A stretch of 64,000 nucleotides of DNA from Jiulongibacter sp024742395 (GCA_965249455.1 OZ252236.1:2914001-2978000), one strand, 5' to 3'; counted from the stretch's first letter, positions 15,945-25,048 are shown. Notes: generated from the sequence alone by a model not told the origin. Translations and numbers: made by a program.

Positions 15945-16949
15945 ATGAGGAAGCGAAATAACATTTTCCTTGGGGCACTTCTGGTGGCCGTAGGAGTCAT
16001 ATTTTTGGGGTATAATTATGATATCATTAAGTTTGACTACTCGTTCAAACAAGTGGCAGCTTTTTGGCCGGTGCTTTTGATTCTTGCCGGTTTGGCAGTC
16101 TTAATCCACGAAAGAAAATCTTTTTATAACCCTGTTACTGCTTTACTGGTGGCTTTTGCCATTCCTTTGGCAATCTACAATGCGGCATCTGACGGCGTTG
16201 ACGAGATTAAAGGAGAGCTAGAAAACGAATTTAACTTTGATTTTGATAATGAAGATTGGGAGAGCGATAAAAAGGAGTGGCGAGAAGGAATCAGATCTAA
16301 CATGGATGCCGGAGATAGGATAGAGCAGGACTTTGATTTACCCTATAAAAATGAAATTGAGAAGGTGAAATTAAAAGTTGGCGGTGGTGCAGCTGAATTT
16401 CATCTGGGAGAAAGCAAGGAGAATGTTTTTGAAGCAAAGACACTTCTAAATGCTGGCAGCTATCAGATTTCTGAGCAGACGGATGGTAACTTTCAGGATA
16501 TTGAATTCGAGATGAAGAACAGGAAGAATAAATCTTTCAATTTTGGAGACAATAACCACAACGAGATATTCTTAATGCTGAATAAAAAGCCAATTTGGCA
16601 AATTGAATTAGGAATTGGAGCAGGTGATCTGGAGTTTGATCTTAGCGATTATAAAGTAGAAGATCTTGAAATAAAGACTGGGGCGGCTGCTATTGAAGTA
16701 AAGCTTGGCGACAAAGTGAAAGAGATGAAAGTGGATGTAGAAAGTGGTGTAGCAAAAGTAAATATCGCCGTGCCTGAAGGAGTTGGTTGTGAAATTAAGA
16801 TGGATGGAGCACTTAACTCTAAGGACTTCGATGGATTTAGAAAGGAAGAAAACTCTTATTATAGAACTGATAATTTTAAAACCGCTGAGAAAAAAATCTT
16901 TATAGATGTTTCAAGTGGCTTGTCATCTGTTACCGTAGATAGATATTAA
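15945..16949 (+). CDS. LiaF-like protein: transmembrane domain plus beta-helix toast-rack domain
   Basis: A 334-residue protein. The N-terminal part has up to four membrane segments (IFLGALLVAVGVIFLGY, FWPVLLILAGLAVLI, NPVTALLVAFAIPLAIY), matching the LiaF membrane domain. An acidic linker (about 85-125) leads to a C-terminal repetitive beta domain (about 135-334) with GGGAAEFHLGE, LGIGAGDLEFDLSDYKVE and KTGAAAIEVKLGD, characteristic of the toast-rack / cell-wall-active antibiotic response fold. LiaF restrains the LiaRS system in Firmicutes; the partner here is unknown. Co-transcribed with the PspC gene and ended by a terminator at 16974-17007. Confidence 0.83.
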   Translation: MRKRNNIFLGALLVAVGVIFLGYNYDIIKFDYSFKQVAAFWPVLLILAGLAVLIHERKSFYNPVTALLVAFAIPLAIYNAASDGVDEIKGELENEFNFDFDNEDWESDKKEWREGIRSNMDAGDRIEQDFDLPYKNEIEKVKLKVGGGAAEFHLGESKENVFEAKTLLNAGSYQISEQTDGNFQDIEFEMKNRKNKSFNFGDNNHNEIFLMLNKKPIWQIELGIGAGDLEFDLSDYKVEDLEIKTGAAAIEVKLGDKVKEMKVDVESGVAKVNIAVPEGVGCEIKMDGALNSKDFDGFRKEENSYYRTDNFKTAEKKIFIDVSSGLSSVTVDRY

Positions 16950-16973
16950 TTAGTTTAGTTTTAGTGTTTGAAA

Positions 16974-17007
16974 AGAGGCTGTCTTTACTAGGCAGTCTCT
17001 TTTTTTA
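16974..17007 (+). terminator. Intrinsic terminator of the PspC/LiaF operon
   Basis: A 10-bp stem (AGAGGCTGTC / GGCAGTCTCT, with two G-U pairs) and a T-run at 17000-17006, followed 52 nt later by the MscS start. Confidence 0.8.
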
Positions 17008-17058
17008 GTATATGATGAATTTCATTTTTTATTCTGAGGAAAAAACTGAACTTTAACA

Positions 17059-17967
17059 ATGTCACAAGGTATCCTACAAATTATTGATTCTCCTTATTTT
17101 CATAAATGGCTCATTCTTACCGTTGCTCTTGTGATTTTGTGGCTTGTTGTAAGGGCTTTGCAAAAGAATCTATTTACAAGAATAAAAGATGGAGATAACC
17201 GCTACAGGGCGAAAAAGCTGAGTGGTTTCATTGGTTTTATTCTATCAGCATTCATTATCCTTTTTGTTTTTAGCAATAGCCTTTCTGGCTTAACCGTGGC
17301 TCTTGGGGTGACAGGTGCTGGTATTGCTTTCGCTTTGCAAGAAGTCATTGTTTCTTTTGCTGGTTGGTTGACTATTCTTTTTGGCGGGTTTTATAAACCT
17401 GGTGATAGGGTTCAACTTGGAGGTATTAAGGGAGATGTAATGGATATTGGCGTCTTAAGAACCACTATCATGGAAATAGGTCAATGGGTAGATGGTGATC
17501 TTTATAACGGCAGAATTGTACTGGTGGCCAATAGTTTTGTTTTCAAGGAGCCGGTTTATAATTATTCAGGTGATTTCCCCTTTCTCTGGGATGAGCTGAA
17601 AGTTCCGGTTCATTTTGGAAGTAATTATGATTTAATGAAAACAACTTTAGAGGAAATAGGGGCAGAGGCAAGCTTAGAGTTAACGGAAAGATCTATGGGG
17701 AATTGGCATGATTTACAAATGAAATACAGATTAGAGGATGCTCAAACCACTCCTATGGTATCTACCAGTTTAAATGATAACTGGGTAGAATTCACCCTTA
17801 GGTACATTGTTCATTTTAAGAAAAGAAGAAAAACGAAGTCAGAACTGGTGTTAATGCTTCTGAAGAAAATAGAAGATAGCAATGGTCAATTGAAACTAGG
17901 TTCTTCTAGTTTCAATATTAATGAATTACCCAGTATCAATGTCAGTCTTAATGATTCTACAGAATAA
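17059..17967 (+). CDS. Small-conductance mechanosensitive channel (MscS family)
   Basis: A 302-residue inner-membrane protein with about three membrane helices (16-36, 54-75, 77-115). The pore-lining helix is GVTGAGIAFALQEVIVSFAGW, with the Gly/Ala-rich packing of MscS TM3. It is followed by the beta domain (FYKPGDRVQLGGIKGDVMDIGVLRTTIMEI) and a C-terminal alpha/beta domain ending near residue 290. The family opens on membrane tension to release solutes after hypo-osmotic shock. Single gene; its stop lies one base from that of the convergent LolE-like gene. Confidence 0.93.
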   Translation: MSQGILQIIDSPYFHKWLILTVALVILWLVVRALQKNLFTRIKDGDNRYRAKKLSGFIGFILSAFIILFVFSNSLSGLTVALGVTGAGIAFALQEVIVSFAGWLTILFGGFYKPGDRVQLGGIKGDVMDIGVLRTTIMEIGQWVDGDLYNGRIVLVANSFVFKEPVYNYSGDFPFLWDELKVPVHFGSNYDLMKTTLEEIGAEASLELTERSMGNWHDLQMKYRLEDAQTTPMVSTSLNDNWVEFTLRYIVHFKKRRKTKSELVLMLLKKIEDSNGQLKLGSSSFNINELPSINVSLNDSTE

Positions 17968-17968
17968 G

Positions 17969-19189
17969 CTATTCCTTGTATTTAAGAGCTTTCACTGGTG
18001 AAATCTTTAATATTGCCCAGGTAGGCAAACTTACTATTAAACTCACCACAAGGATGGTACCCAGATTAACAAAAAGAAAAACAGGCCATTTCCATGAAAT
18101 AGGAACATAACTCATGTAATAGCTTTCAGGGTCTAAGGGAATCAAGTGGAATTGGTCCTGGAGCAAACAGAGGACAATAGCTACTAAATTACCAATCAGT
18201 AGTCCTTTAATTATTATTTGAATGGCATTTGTAATGAAAATACGCTGAATTACACCATTTTCGGTGCCAATAGACTTTAGCAGGCCAATCATTGGCGTAC
18301 GTTCCATAATCATGATTAATAGGACTGAAACCATGTTAAAGGAGGCTACCACAACAATCAGGAAAATGACTATAATAATATTTCTGTCAAGTAAGTTAAA
18401 CCAATCGAAAAACTGGGGCATTAGCTGTATGATGGTATGAACCTGTAGGTCTTGTGGTAGTTCATTGTAAAGGCTGGCAATGCTCTTGTCCATTTCTTGT
18501 AAATTATGAACGTATATTTCAGAATGGCCAATCTCATCCTCTTTCCATTCATTAATTCGTCTGATCAGGTTTAAGTCAATGATACTGTAAGATTTGTCAA
18601 TTTCCTCTATACCAGTTTCATAAATGCCTACAATTTCTACCTTTCTCGCTCTTGGCGGATTCTGAATAAAATAAATCAGCAAATCGTCCCCCAGTTCTAC
18701 GTTCAGCAATCTTTTTTGTGTTTTACTGATTAGCACCTCCTTAGAATAGCCACTGGTATCAAAAGCTATAGAACGGCCTTCTATAATGTTTTCATTGAAA
18801 GTATTCCAATTATAGTCAGTATCAACACCCTTTAAAACGACACCTGAAATTTCATTCTCAGACTTGAGTAAGGCCGATTTTAATGCAATTGCATTTATTG
18901 AAGCTACATTTTCATTTTTGCGTAGTATTTCTTTGAATTCATCAGAGTTCTGAAATGGAGTTTCTTCAAAAGATTGATTTAGTGTAATTTTACTCACCTG
19001 CATGTGAGAAGACATGCTGAATAACTTCTCTTTTATTGTGTCTTTAAAGCCCAGTAATACAGAAAAAGAAATAAGAATTGACGCTACTCCAATTGCTATA
19101 CTTGCTACTCCAATAGTTATAACAGATGAAGAAAAGGTCTTACCTTTGGTTTTTCTAATTTTCTGAGCTAAAAAGAGTTCAATTTTCAT
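17969..19189 (-). CDS. ABC transporter permease of the LolC/LolE (FtsX) family
   Basis: A 406-residue inner-membrane protein: one N-terminal helix (about 22-48), a large periplasmic MacB-like domain (about 50-265) and three C-terminal helices of the FtsX type (IIIVIFLIVVVASFNMVSVL, NAIQIIIKGLLIGNLVAIVL and the last near 370-395), ending ILKISPVKALKYKE. The start KIELFLAQKIRKTKG is typical for LolE-like permeases, which with LolD pass lipoproteins to LolA. In this phylum one permease often serves as both LolC and LolE. The ATPase gene is not in the window. Its ATG is only 5 nt from the divergent namZ-like ATG. Confidence 0.88.
   Translation of the reverse strand: MKIELFLAQKIRKTKGKTFSSSVITIGVASIAIGVASILISFSVLLGFKDTIKEKLFSMSSHMQVSKITLNQSFEETPFQNSDEFKEILRKNENVASINAIALKSALLKSENEISGVVLKGVDTDYNWNTFNENIIEGRSIAFDTSGYSKEVLISKTQKRLLNVELGDDLLIYFIQNPPRARKVEIVGIYETGIEEIDKSYSIIDLNLIRRINEWKEDEIGHSEIYVHNLQEMDKSIASLYNELPQDLQVHTIIQLMPQFFDWFNLLDRNIIIVIFLIVVVASFNMVSVLLIMIMERTPMIGLLKSIGTENGVIQRIFITNAIQIIIKGLLIGNLVAIVLCLLQDQFHLIPLDPESYYMSYVPISWKWPVFLFVNLGTILVVSLIVSLPTWAILKISPVKALKYKE
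19141..19148 (+). promoter_or_regulatory. -7 box for the namZ-guaA operon, inside the LolE-like gene
   Basis: TACCTTTG, exact TAnnTTTG, within the first codons of the opposing gene. It would start transcription near 19154, with a 41-nt leader. Upstream TTA at 19117-19119 (spacer 21) is a 2/3 match to the -33 element. Confidence 0.5.
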
Positions 19190-19194
19190 AAATT

Positions 19195-20388
19195 ATGATC
19201 AAGAGATATTTTCCAGCCTTAGTTATTCTTCTACTTATATTATCTCCTTTCGGCTGTAAATCTAATTCAAAGAATTTAAATAGTCCTGAAAAAATAAAAG
19301 TGGGTGCTGAGTCTATGGATAGATATCTGCCACTTCTTGAAGGAAAGAACGTAGGTTTGGTAATTAACCATACTTCGCTCATTGGTGAAACGCATCTTTT
19401 GGATTCGCTTAGGAGCCAGGACGTGCGAATTGAGAAAATTTTTGCTCCTGAGCATGGTTTTAGAGGCGAAGCAGATGCGGGGGCTCATATTAGTAATGGA
19501 GTTGATAAGAAAACGGGTATACCCATTGTCTCCTTGTATGGCAAAAATAAAAAGCCTACTGATGAACAATTGAAAGGTTTAGATATTCTGGTATTTGATA
19601 TTCAGGATGTGGGTGTAAGATTTTACACTTACATCAGTACATTACACTATATTATTCAAGCCGCAGCAGAGAACGGAGTACCTTTAATTGTGCTTGACAG
19701 ACCGAACCCGAATGGGCATTATGTAGGCGGCCCTGTTCTTGAAAAGGGTTTTGAGTCTTTTGTTGGAATGAATACTATACCGGTGGTTTACGGGCTTACT
19801 ATTGGTGAGTTGGCGAATATGATAAATGATGAACATTGGGCTTCAGAAAAAGAATGTGACCTTACCGTTGTGAAATGTCAAGGATACGATCATACATCTA
19901 ACTATTCTTTACCCATAAAGCCTTCACCAAATCTCCCTAATGATCAGTCTATATGGTTGTATCCATCCATTTGCTTGTTGGAGCCTACTCAAATCAGCGT
20001 AGGTCGTGGGACCGATTTACAATTTCAGGTTCTCGGCGGTCCAGATTCCAATTTAGGTAGCTATACCTTCACTCCTGTAGATAAGCCAGGAGCTAATAAT
20101 CCGGTGAATGAAGGTAAAAAGTGCTATGGCTATGATCTATCAAAAATACATGCCAGAGATATAGGCTTTGACCTGAAATGGCTTTTTGAATTATATAGTA
20201 ATTATCAGGATAAGAGCCATTTTTTTAGCAATGAAGAATTCTTTGATTTATTGGCAGGAAACTCATGGATAAGGAAAGACTTAAAGGCTGGCAAGCCTCT
20301 GGCCGAAGTTGAAAAAAAATGGCAGGAACCCTTAAACCAATTTAAAACCTTAAGAAAAAAGTACTTACTGTATACTGACTTTGAATAA
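19195..20388 (+). CDS. namZ: DUF1343 / NamZ-type exo-beta-N-acetylmuramidase lipoprotein
   Basis: A 397-residue lipoprotein (signal to SPFGC, Cys21). The body matches the DUF1343 family: VGLVINHTSLIG, IFAPEHGFRGEADAGAHI, PIVSLYGKNKKPT, LVFDIQDVGVRFYTYISTL, LDRPNPNGHYVGGPVLE and WLYPSICLLEPTQISVGRGT. The characterised member, NamZ of Bacillus, removes terminal MurNAc from peptidoglycan fragments, so a role in cell-wall recycling in the periplasm is likely. The stop and the guaA start share one base (TAATG), so the two are translationally linked. Confidence 0.88.
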   Translation: MIKRYFPALVILLLILSPFGCKSNSKNLNSPEKIKVGAESMDRYLPLLEGKNVGLVINHTSLIGETHLLDSLRSQDVRIEKIFAPEHGFRGEADAGAHISNGVDKKTGIPIVSLYGKNKKPTDEQLKGLDILVFDIQDVGVRFYTYISTLHYIIQAAAENGVPLIVLDRPNPNGHYVGGPVLEKGFESFVGMNTIPVVYGLTIGELANMINDEHWASEKECDLTVVKCQGYDHTSNYSLPIKPSPNLPNDQSIWLYPSICLLEPTQISVGRGTDLQFQVLGGPDSNLGSYTFTPVDKPGANNPVNEGKKCYGYDLSKIHARDIGFDLKWLFELYSNYQDKSHFFSNEEFFDLLAGNSWIRKDLKAGKPLAEVEKKWQEPLNQFKTLRKKYLLYTDFE

Positions 20389-21917
20389 TGGAAGAAAAAA
20401 TAATCATAATAGATTTTGGATCACAGCTGACTCAATTGATTGCACGAAGAGTTAGAGAACATAATGTTTACTGTGAAATCCATCCTTTCAATCACATACC
20501 AGAAATTGACGCCTCAGTTAAAGGGATAATTCTTTCGGGAAGTCCTTGTTCTGTGAGAGAGAAAGATGCACCCATGGTTGATCTTGAATTCTTGATCTCA
20601 AAAGCCCCTGTTTTGGGTGTATGTTATGGTGCACAGCTTTTGGCCAATACCTTGGGGGGAAATGTAGAAGCCTCTACTACCCGAGAATATGGACGAGCTA
20701 TATTAGAGACTATTGAAGACAACAATGCTCTTTTTGCCAATATCAAAGCAGGAACTCAAACATGGATGTCTCATGCCGATACCATTACATCACTGCCTGA
20801 AAATGCAAGAATAATTGCCTCTACAGATTCTGTGGAAATGGCTGCTTTTCAGTTTAATGATAAGGAAGTTTACGGGATTCAGTTTCATCCTGAGGTGACA
20901 CATTCTACAGACGGTAAAACTTTACTAAAAAACTTTTTAGTTGGAATTTGTCAATGTAATCAAACTTGGACCTCAGATTCTTTTGTAGAAACCACAGTTG
21001 CCGAGTTAAAGGAACAATTGGGTGATGACAAGGTGGTTCTTGGTCTTTCAGGTGGAGTAGACTCATCCGTAGCAGCCATGCTCATCCACAGAGCAATAGG
21101 TAAAAATCTGTACTGTATTTTTGTAGACAACGGATTACTTCGTAAAAATGAATTTGAAGAAGTACTTGAATCATACAAAGGATTAGGTCTTAACGTAAAG
21201 GGAGTAGATGCCAAAGAGAATTTCTATTCTGCCCTAAAAGGTCTTTCTGATCCGGAAGCTAAGAGAAAAGCTATTGGAAAGACATTCATTGATGTTTTTG
21301 ATCATGAAGCTCACTTAATTCAGGACGTAAAATGGTTAGCACAAGGAACCATCTACCCAGATATTATTGAGTCTGTTTCTGTTAAAGGGCCTTCTGCTAC
21401 CATAAAATCTCACCATAATGTGGGTGGTTTACCTGATTATATGAAATTGAAGGTAGTAGAGCCGCTAAAACTCTTATTTAAAGATGGAGTTAGAGAAGCA
21501 GGTAAAACCATGGGTATGCCTTCGAATATACTTAGCAGACACCCTTTTCCTGGGCCAGGTTTAGGAATTAGGATTTTGGGTGATGTTACGGCAGAAAAAG
21601 TAAGAATTTTACAAGAGGTAGATTATTACTTTATTCAAGGTCTTAAAGATGCCGGTCTTTATGATGATGTATGGCAAGCAGGTTCTATGCTTTTACCCGT
21701 GCAAAGTGTAGGAGTAATGGGAGATGAAAGGACATACGAAAGTGTAGTAGCTTTAAGGGCGGTTACCAGTGTAGACGGTATGACAGCAGACTGGGCTCAC
21801 TTACCATACGAGTTTCTTGGTAAGGTTTCTAATCAGATCATTAATAATGTAAAAGGTGTAAATAGAGTGGTTTACGATATAAGTTCAAAACCACCGGCCA
21901 CCATTGAGTGGGAATAA
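20388..21917 (+). CDS. guaA: GMP synthase (glutamine-hydrolysing)
   Basis: Converts XMP to GMP with ATP and glutamine in purine synthesis. The class I amidotransferase domain (1-190) has Cys79 in GVCYGAQLLA and the His167/Glu169 pair in FHPEV. The ATP pyrophosphatase domain has the PP-loop SGGVDSS (221-227). The dimerisation domain ends in the conserved SKPPATIEWE. The length of 509 is normal. It overlaps the muramidase gene by 1 nt and is closed by a bidirectional terminator at 21945-21976. Confidence 0.98.
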   Translation: MEEKIIIIDFGSQLTQLIARRVREHNVYCEIHPFNHIPEIDASVKGIILSGSPCSVREKDAPMVDLEFLISKAPVLGVCYGAQLLANTLGGNVEASTTREYGRAILETIEDNNALFANIKAGTQTWMSHADTITSLPENARIIASTDSVEMAAFQFNDKEVYGIQFHPEVTHSTDGKTLLKNFLVGICQCNQTWTSDSFVETTVAELKEQLGDDKVVLGLSGGVDSSVAAMLIHRAIGKNLYCIFVDNGLLRKNEFEEVLESYKGLGLNVKGVDAKENFYSALKGLSDPEAKRKAIGKTFIDVFDHEAHLIQDVKWLAQGTIYPDIIESVSVKGPSATIKSHHNVGGLPDYMKLKVVEPLKLLFKDGVREAGKTMGMPSNILSRHPFPGPGLGIRILGDVTAEKVRILQEVDYYFIQGLKDAGLYDDVWQAGSMLLPVQSVGVMGDERTYESVVALRAVTSVDGMTADWAHLPYEFLGKVSNQIINNVKGVNRVVYDISSKPPATIEWE

Positions 21918-21944
21918 GTTAATAATCCAAAATTCATAAAAGAG

Positions 21945-21976
21945 GCCCAAACCAGAAATGGTTTTGGGCTTTTTTA
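21945..21976. terminator. Bidirectional terminator between guaA and the WecA-like gene
   Basis: A GCCCAAACC / GGTTTTGGGC stem (one extra T) followed by T-run 21970-21975 for guaA. The T-run overlaps the stop codon of the convergent gene; the A-rich left side may serve the other strand. Confidence 0.75.
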
Positions 21977-23143
21977 GTTAGGACTTATACTTCCTTTAAG
22001 ATTGATAGCACTTCCTTCTTTCTTTGAAAGATTCTCTTCTGTTTTCTTTCTGTGAATTCTGAACCGTCTAACCTCAAGCCAACTGCAAACCCCTAAATAA
22101 ATTCCAAAGAGTGTAATAATGTAAAGAGAAAGGGCTGTATTTGTGAAGAATGTTCTCAGAAAGTATGTAAATATGGTAAGACCAATGGTCATTGCATAAA
22201 GAGTCAAAGATGCTGCCAAATGACTTAAGCCATTATCTACTAACAAATGATGTAAATGAAGTCTGTCTGCCTTAAAAGGGGACTTTCCTTTTAGAATTCT
22301 TAAACCAAAAACTCTTAATGTATCAAAAATTGGCACACTAAGGATGACAATAGTAAGCACGGGTGCACTTACATATCTATTATTTGGGGAGAAGTTATAA
22401 TTATGATTTAACTGTATAAATTCAATAGCTAAAATAGTCACTAAATAACCCACAATTAATGAACCTGTATCTCCCATAAATACTTTACTGGTCTGGGAGA
22501 AATTATATCTCAAAAAGGCTAAAAGTGAAGCAGAAAGCGAAAGACTAAGACAAGCTAAAGACCAATATCCATTCAGCATGTACCACAAACCAAAACCGCC
22601 ACTAGCTATCATGCCAATTCCAGCGGCTAAGCCATCTATGCCATCTATAAGATTGAAAGCATTTATAAGAGCCACAAAAATAAAGACAGTAATAACCACT
22701 CCAATAATATAGGGGATTTCGTGTACGCCAAAGATTCCAAAGAAAGAGGTGATTCTTAAGTCACTACCCGCCACTACCAATATTGACGCTAAAATTTGAC
22801 TTCCTAACTTTTTTAAAGGTGCCAGTGGATACATATCATCTTTAAGGCCCAGGAAGAATAAGATCATGAGTCCTGCTATAACTCTATGTAGTACAAAACC
22901 TTCATCTCTGAAATTCCACATCATATAACCAATCATGGTTCCGGCAAAAATACCGACACCCCCAAAAGTAGGAGTAGGATTTTTATGGGAACTTCTTTTT
23001 ACCGGATTTTCTAATAACCCTCTCAGAATACTTAGGTTTCTGATTACAGGAATAGCTCTCCAGGTAATGGCTAAAGAGATAACCATACTAAGTATGATTT
23101 GTAGATTTTTATCAAGTATGAGTTCTTCTAGAACTAAATTCAT
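21974..23143 (-). CDS. wecA: UDP-GlcNAc:undecaprenyl-phosphate GlcNAc-1-phosphate transferase family (WecA/TagO/MraY-like)
   Basis: A 389-residue polytopic inner-membrane protein with about 11 helices that starts surface-glycan synthesis by loading a sugar-1-phosphate onto undecaprenyl phosphate. Motifs: VKRSSHKNPTPTFGGVGIFAG, GLKDDMYPL, the catalytic NAFNLIDGIDGLAAG, FMGDTGSLIVGY and the cytosolic His motif RLHLHHLLVD, which favours the WecA/TagO branch over MraY. The donor sugar is inferred. A -7 box (TATTTTTG, minus) lies at 23169-23176. The wcaF-like gene upstream is transcribed in the same direction, and no terminator separates them. Confidence 0.88.
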   Translation of the reverse strand: MNLVLEELILDKNLQIILSMVISLAITWRAIPVIRNLSILRGLLENPVKRSSHKNPTPTFGGVGIFAGTMIGYMMWNFRDEGFVLHRVIAGLMILFFLGLKDDMYPLAPLKKLGSQILASILVVAGSDLRITSFFGIFGVHEIPYIIGVVITVFIFVALINAFNLIDGIDGLAAGIGMIASGGFGLWYMLNGYWSLACLSLSLSASLLAFLRYNFSQTSKVFMGDTGSLIVGYLVTILAIEFIQLNHNYNFSPNNRYVSAPVLTIVILSVPIFDTLRVFGLRILKGKSPFKADRLHLHHLLVDNGLSHLAASLTLYAMTIGLTIFTYFLRTFFTNTALSLYIITLFGIYLGVCSWLEVRRFRIHRKKTEENLSKKEGSAINLKGSISPN

Positions 23144-23168
23144 GCAGGAGAATCTTTTAGAATTCTGT

Positions 23169-23176
23169 CAAAAATA
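23169..23176 (-). promoter_or_regulatory. -7 box of the WecA-like gene
   Basis: TATTTTTG on the minus strand, exact TAnnTTTG, 26 nt before the ATG. No TTG at the ideal -33 spacing. Confidence 0.5.
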
Positions 23177-23241
23177 GTTAATTAATAGTTCATGGTGAAA
23201 TTTTGTACTATTCTAAGTGCGAAACTTTATTCTAAGGTAAA

Positions 23242-23796
23242 TCATTTCACAATTTTCCTTGTCCTCACAAAGGCTGCCGGGTTACCCTGCCAGATTTCAT
23301 AGGCGTCAATATCTTTTGTCAGAATAGAGCCAACGGTTAATATCCCGTGGCTGTCAATTTTCCTGCCTGGCGTAACGACTGACTTGGCACCAACCCATGC
23401 TCCCTCTTCTAAAGTGATTCCCCCGGGCATTAATTCAAAACCTGAACTTTTATAATCATGATTACCGGTAAGCAACATACATTCTTGTGACAAGCAACAA
23501 TTCGATCCTATTTTGACCATTACAAAATTGTCTATCCATACCTTTTCACCAATCCATGTATAATCACTTACTTCAAGAAACCAGGGATATTTAATGTTCA
23601 CCTTTGGTTTAATAACAACTCCATTGCCAATATTGGCACCAAAAGCTCTCAAAATAAAGCATTTAAAGGCACTTGGGATAGGTAAATAGGTATTAACAAA
23701 AATCCGTCCAACAAAATACCAGAGAACCCTGCGGACCAATGGCCCCGGATTGTAGTAACTAGAATTATCGAATCCTTGCAGATTAACTTTTTTCAT
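23242..23796 (-). CDS. WcaF-like left-handed beta-helix acetyltransferase
   Basis: A 184-residue hexapeptide-repeat O-acetyltransferase resembling colanic-acid WcaF. The N-terminal KVNLQGFDNSSYYNPGP and VRRVLWYFVGRIFV segment is typical. The beta-helix runs through IGNGVVIKPKVNIKYPWFLE, VKIGSNCCLSQECMLLTGNHDY (His in the GNHDY motif is the likely catalytic base) and VGAKSVVTPGRKI, ending in IWQGNPAAFVRTR. It overlaps the upstream prephenate dehydrogenase gene by 14 nt, an odd partner. The WecA-like gene follows on the same strand, so a polysaccharide or glycan role is the safer reading. Confidence 0.85.
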   Translation of the reverse strand: MKKVNLQGFDNSSYYNPGPLVRRVLWYFVGRIFVNTYLPIPSAFKCFILRAFGANIGNGVVIKPKVNIKYPWFLEVSDYTWIGEKVWIDNFVMVKIGSNCCLSQECMLLTGNHDYKSSGFELMPGGITLEEGAWVGAKSVVTPGRKIDSHGILTVGSILTKDIDAYEIWQGNPAAFVRTRKIVK

Positions 23797-25048
23797 TATT
23801 TAATCTTTCTATTAGCGTTGTACTTAGCCTTCTTCCTTCTTCCAGTCTGTCGGCCAAAAATGTTTTGGTTCGTCTGAAATGTGCTTCATATCCCTGACTA
23901 TCTCCAATTTCTACGATATGAGCCCATTCCTGTACAGAAGTGTGAAAAGCTAAATCGTCCTTCCTGATGCTTTTATCGTAGAGAGCAGCATTTAGCGATT
24001 CTTCCAATAAGGTCTCATTCAAAAAAAGGTATTCTGCCATACCCACTCTCAGTTTAAAAGGCGGGGTTTGACAAATAAGATTTTTATAAGGATTTGTGTC
24101 TAGACGAGCCCAGGTTAATACCATTGCTAATAAACTCAAATGAGAATTAGGCTTATGTTCGTTGGACGGGTTCAACGAGAATTCAGCCATTAATTCGTCA
24201 TTGAGCATAAGTTTACCTGTAAAGTCTCGGAATACCTTTTTTTTAGCTTCCATGACCAATGAAATGAACTCTTCTTTTTCTTCAGATATCATCAGTCCAA
24301 ACAAATCGTTTTCTGCTTTTGCATAGGTGCGGACATCCGGGCCTGAATATGGGTTCATCATGGCAAGACCAGAATAAACGTGATGCTTATAGCTAAATAT
24401 GCGTAAAGTCAATAGGAGCTTTAAGTTGTCCAGACCACTATTAAGTAGGGGATTCTCCCAAGGAAATACACCTCTATGCATAAAAGAAGTACCTATACTC
24501 TCAAAACCAATATGAGTTACTACCTGTATATCGGCCATCATTTTATCATGAGTTTCTACATCAGGCAGTACCTCGATTTTTGAACCTGTGCAGGACAAAA
24601 CAGATAGGACTTTTTGAAAAGATTCGTCGGAGCACCTATGCGGTATGGCTACCAGCGTCTGACCGGCAGAATCTACCTGCGGCCCATGTAAAGGATGAAT
24701 AGTTATAACTTCTACGTCCTCAGAAAGATATTTGTCGAAAGCAGATATTTCTGGATGCTTGACGGACGTTTGTCCACCGACTATTTTACCAGCAGGTATT
24801 AGATCTGCAAATTTCTTAACTACCGAATCTATGTTTTTCGTTTCAACACAAAATAATATATAGTCTGATGCCTCTATTAAACTTAAGGGCACATCATGAA
24901 TCCTAACAAGAGGATTATCTTGGTATATTCTTTTTAAGTTCGAAGAATTCGAAGGTAAATCTATTCCATGCGTTTCATAGCCATTAGCAGTCAATACTCT
25001 GGTATAGAGTTGACCCATATCACCCATACCAATTATACCAATCTTCAT
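23783..25048 (-). CDS. tyrA: Prephenate dehydrogenase, fungal Tyr1-like type
   Basis: A 421-residue NAD(P)-dependent dehydrogenase: Rossmann motif GIIGMGDMGQLY (4-15), then GGQTSVKHPEI (91-101), IHPLHGPQ (117-124) with the conserved His, THDKMMADIQVVTH (166-179), NSHLSLLA (301-308) and CQTPPFKLRVGMAEYLFL. From memory these blocks follow the yeast and fungal TYR1 proteins more closely than the usual 280-370-residue bacterial TyrA, including the long C-terminal half. Expected reaction: prephenate to 4-hydroxyphenylpyruvate for tyrosine. There is no ACT or chorismate mutase domain. It has its own -7 box and overlaps the wcaF-like gene. Confidence 0.82.
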   Translation of the reverse strand: MKIGIIGMGDMGQLYTRVLTANGYETHGIDLPSNSSNLKRIYQDNPLVRIHDVPLSLIEASDYILFCVETKNIDSVVKKFADLIPAGKIVGGQTSVKHPEISAFDKYLSEDVEVITIHPLHGPQVDSAGQTLVAIPHRCSDESFQKVLSVLSCTGSKIEVLPDVETHDKMMADIQVVTHIGFESIGTSFMHRGVFPWENPLLNSGLDNLKLLLTLRIFSYKHHVYSGLAMMNPYSGPDVRTYAKAENDLFGLMISEEKEEFISLVMEAKKKVFRDFTGKLMLNDELMAEFSLNPSNEHKPNSHLSLLAMVLTWARLDTNPYKNLICQTPPFKLRVGMAEYLFLNETLLEESLNAALYDKSIRKDDLAFHTSVQEWAHIVEIGDSQGYEAHFRRTKTFLADRLEEGRRLSTTLIERLNNEKS

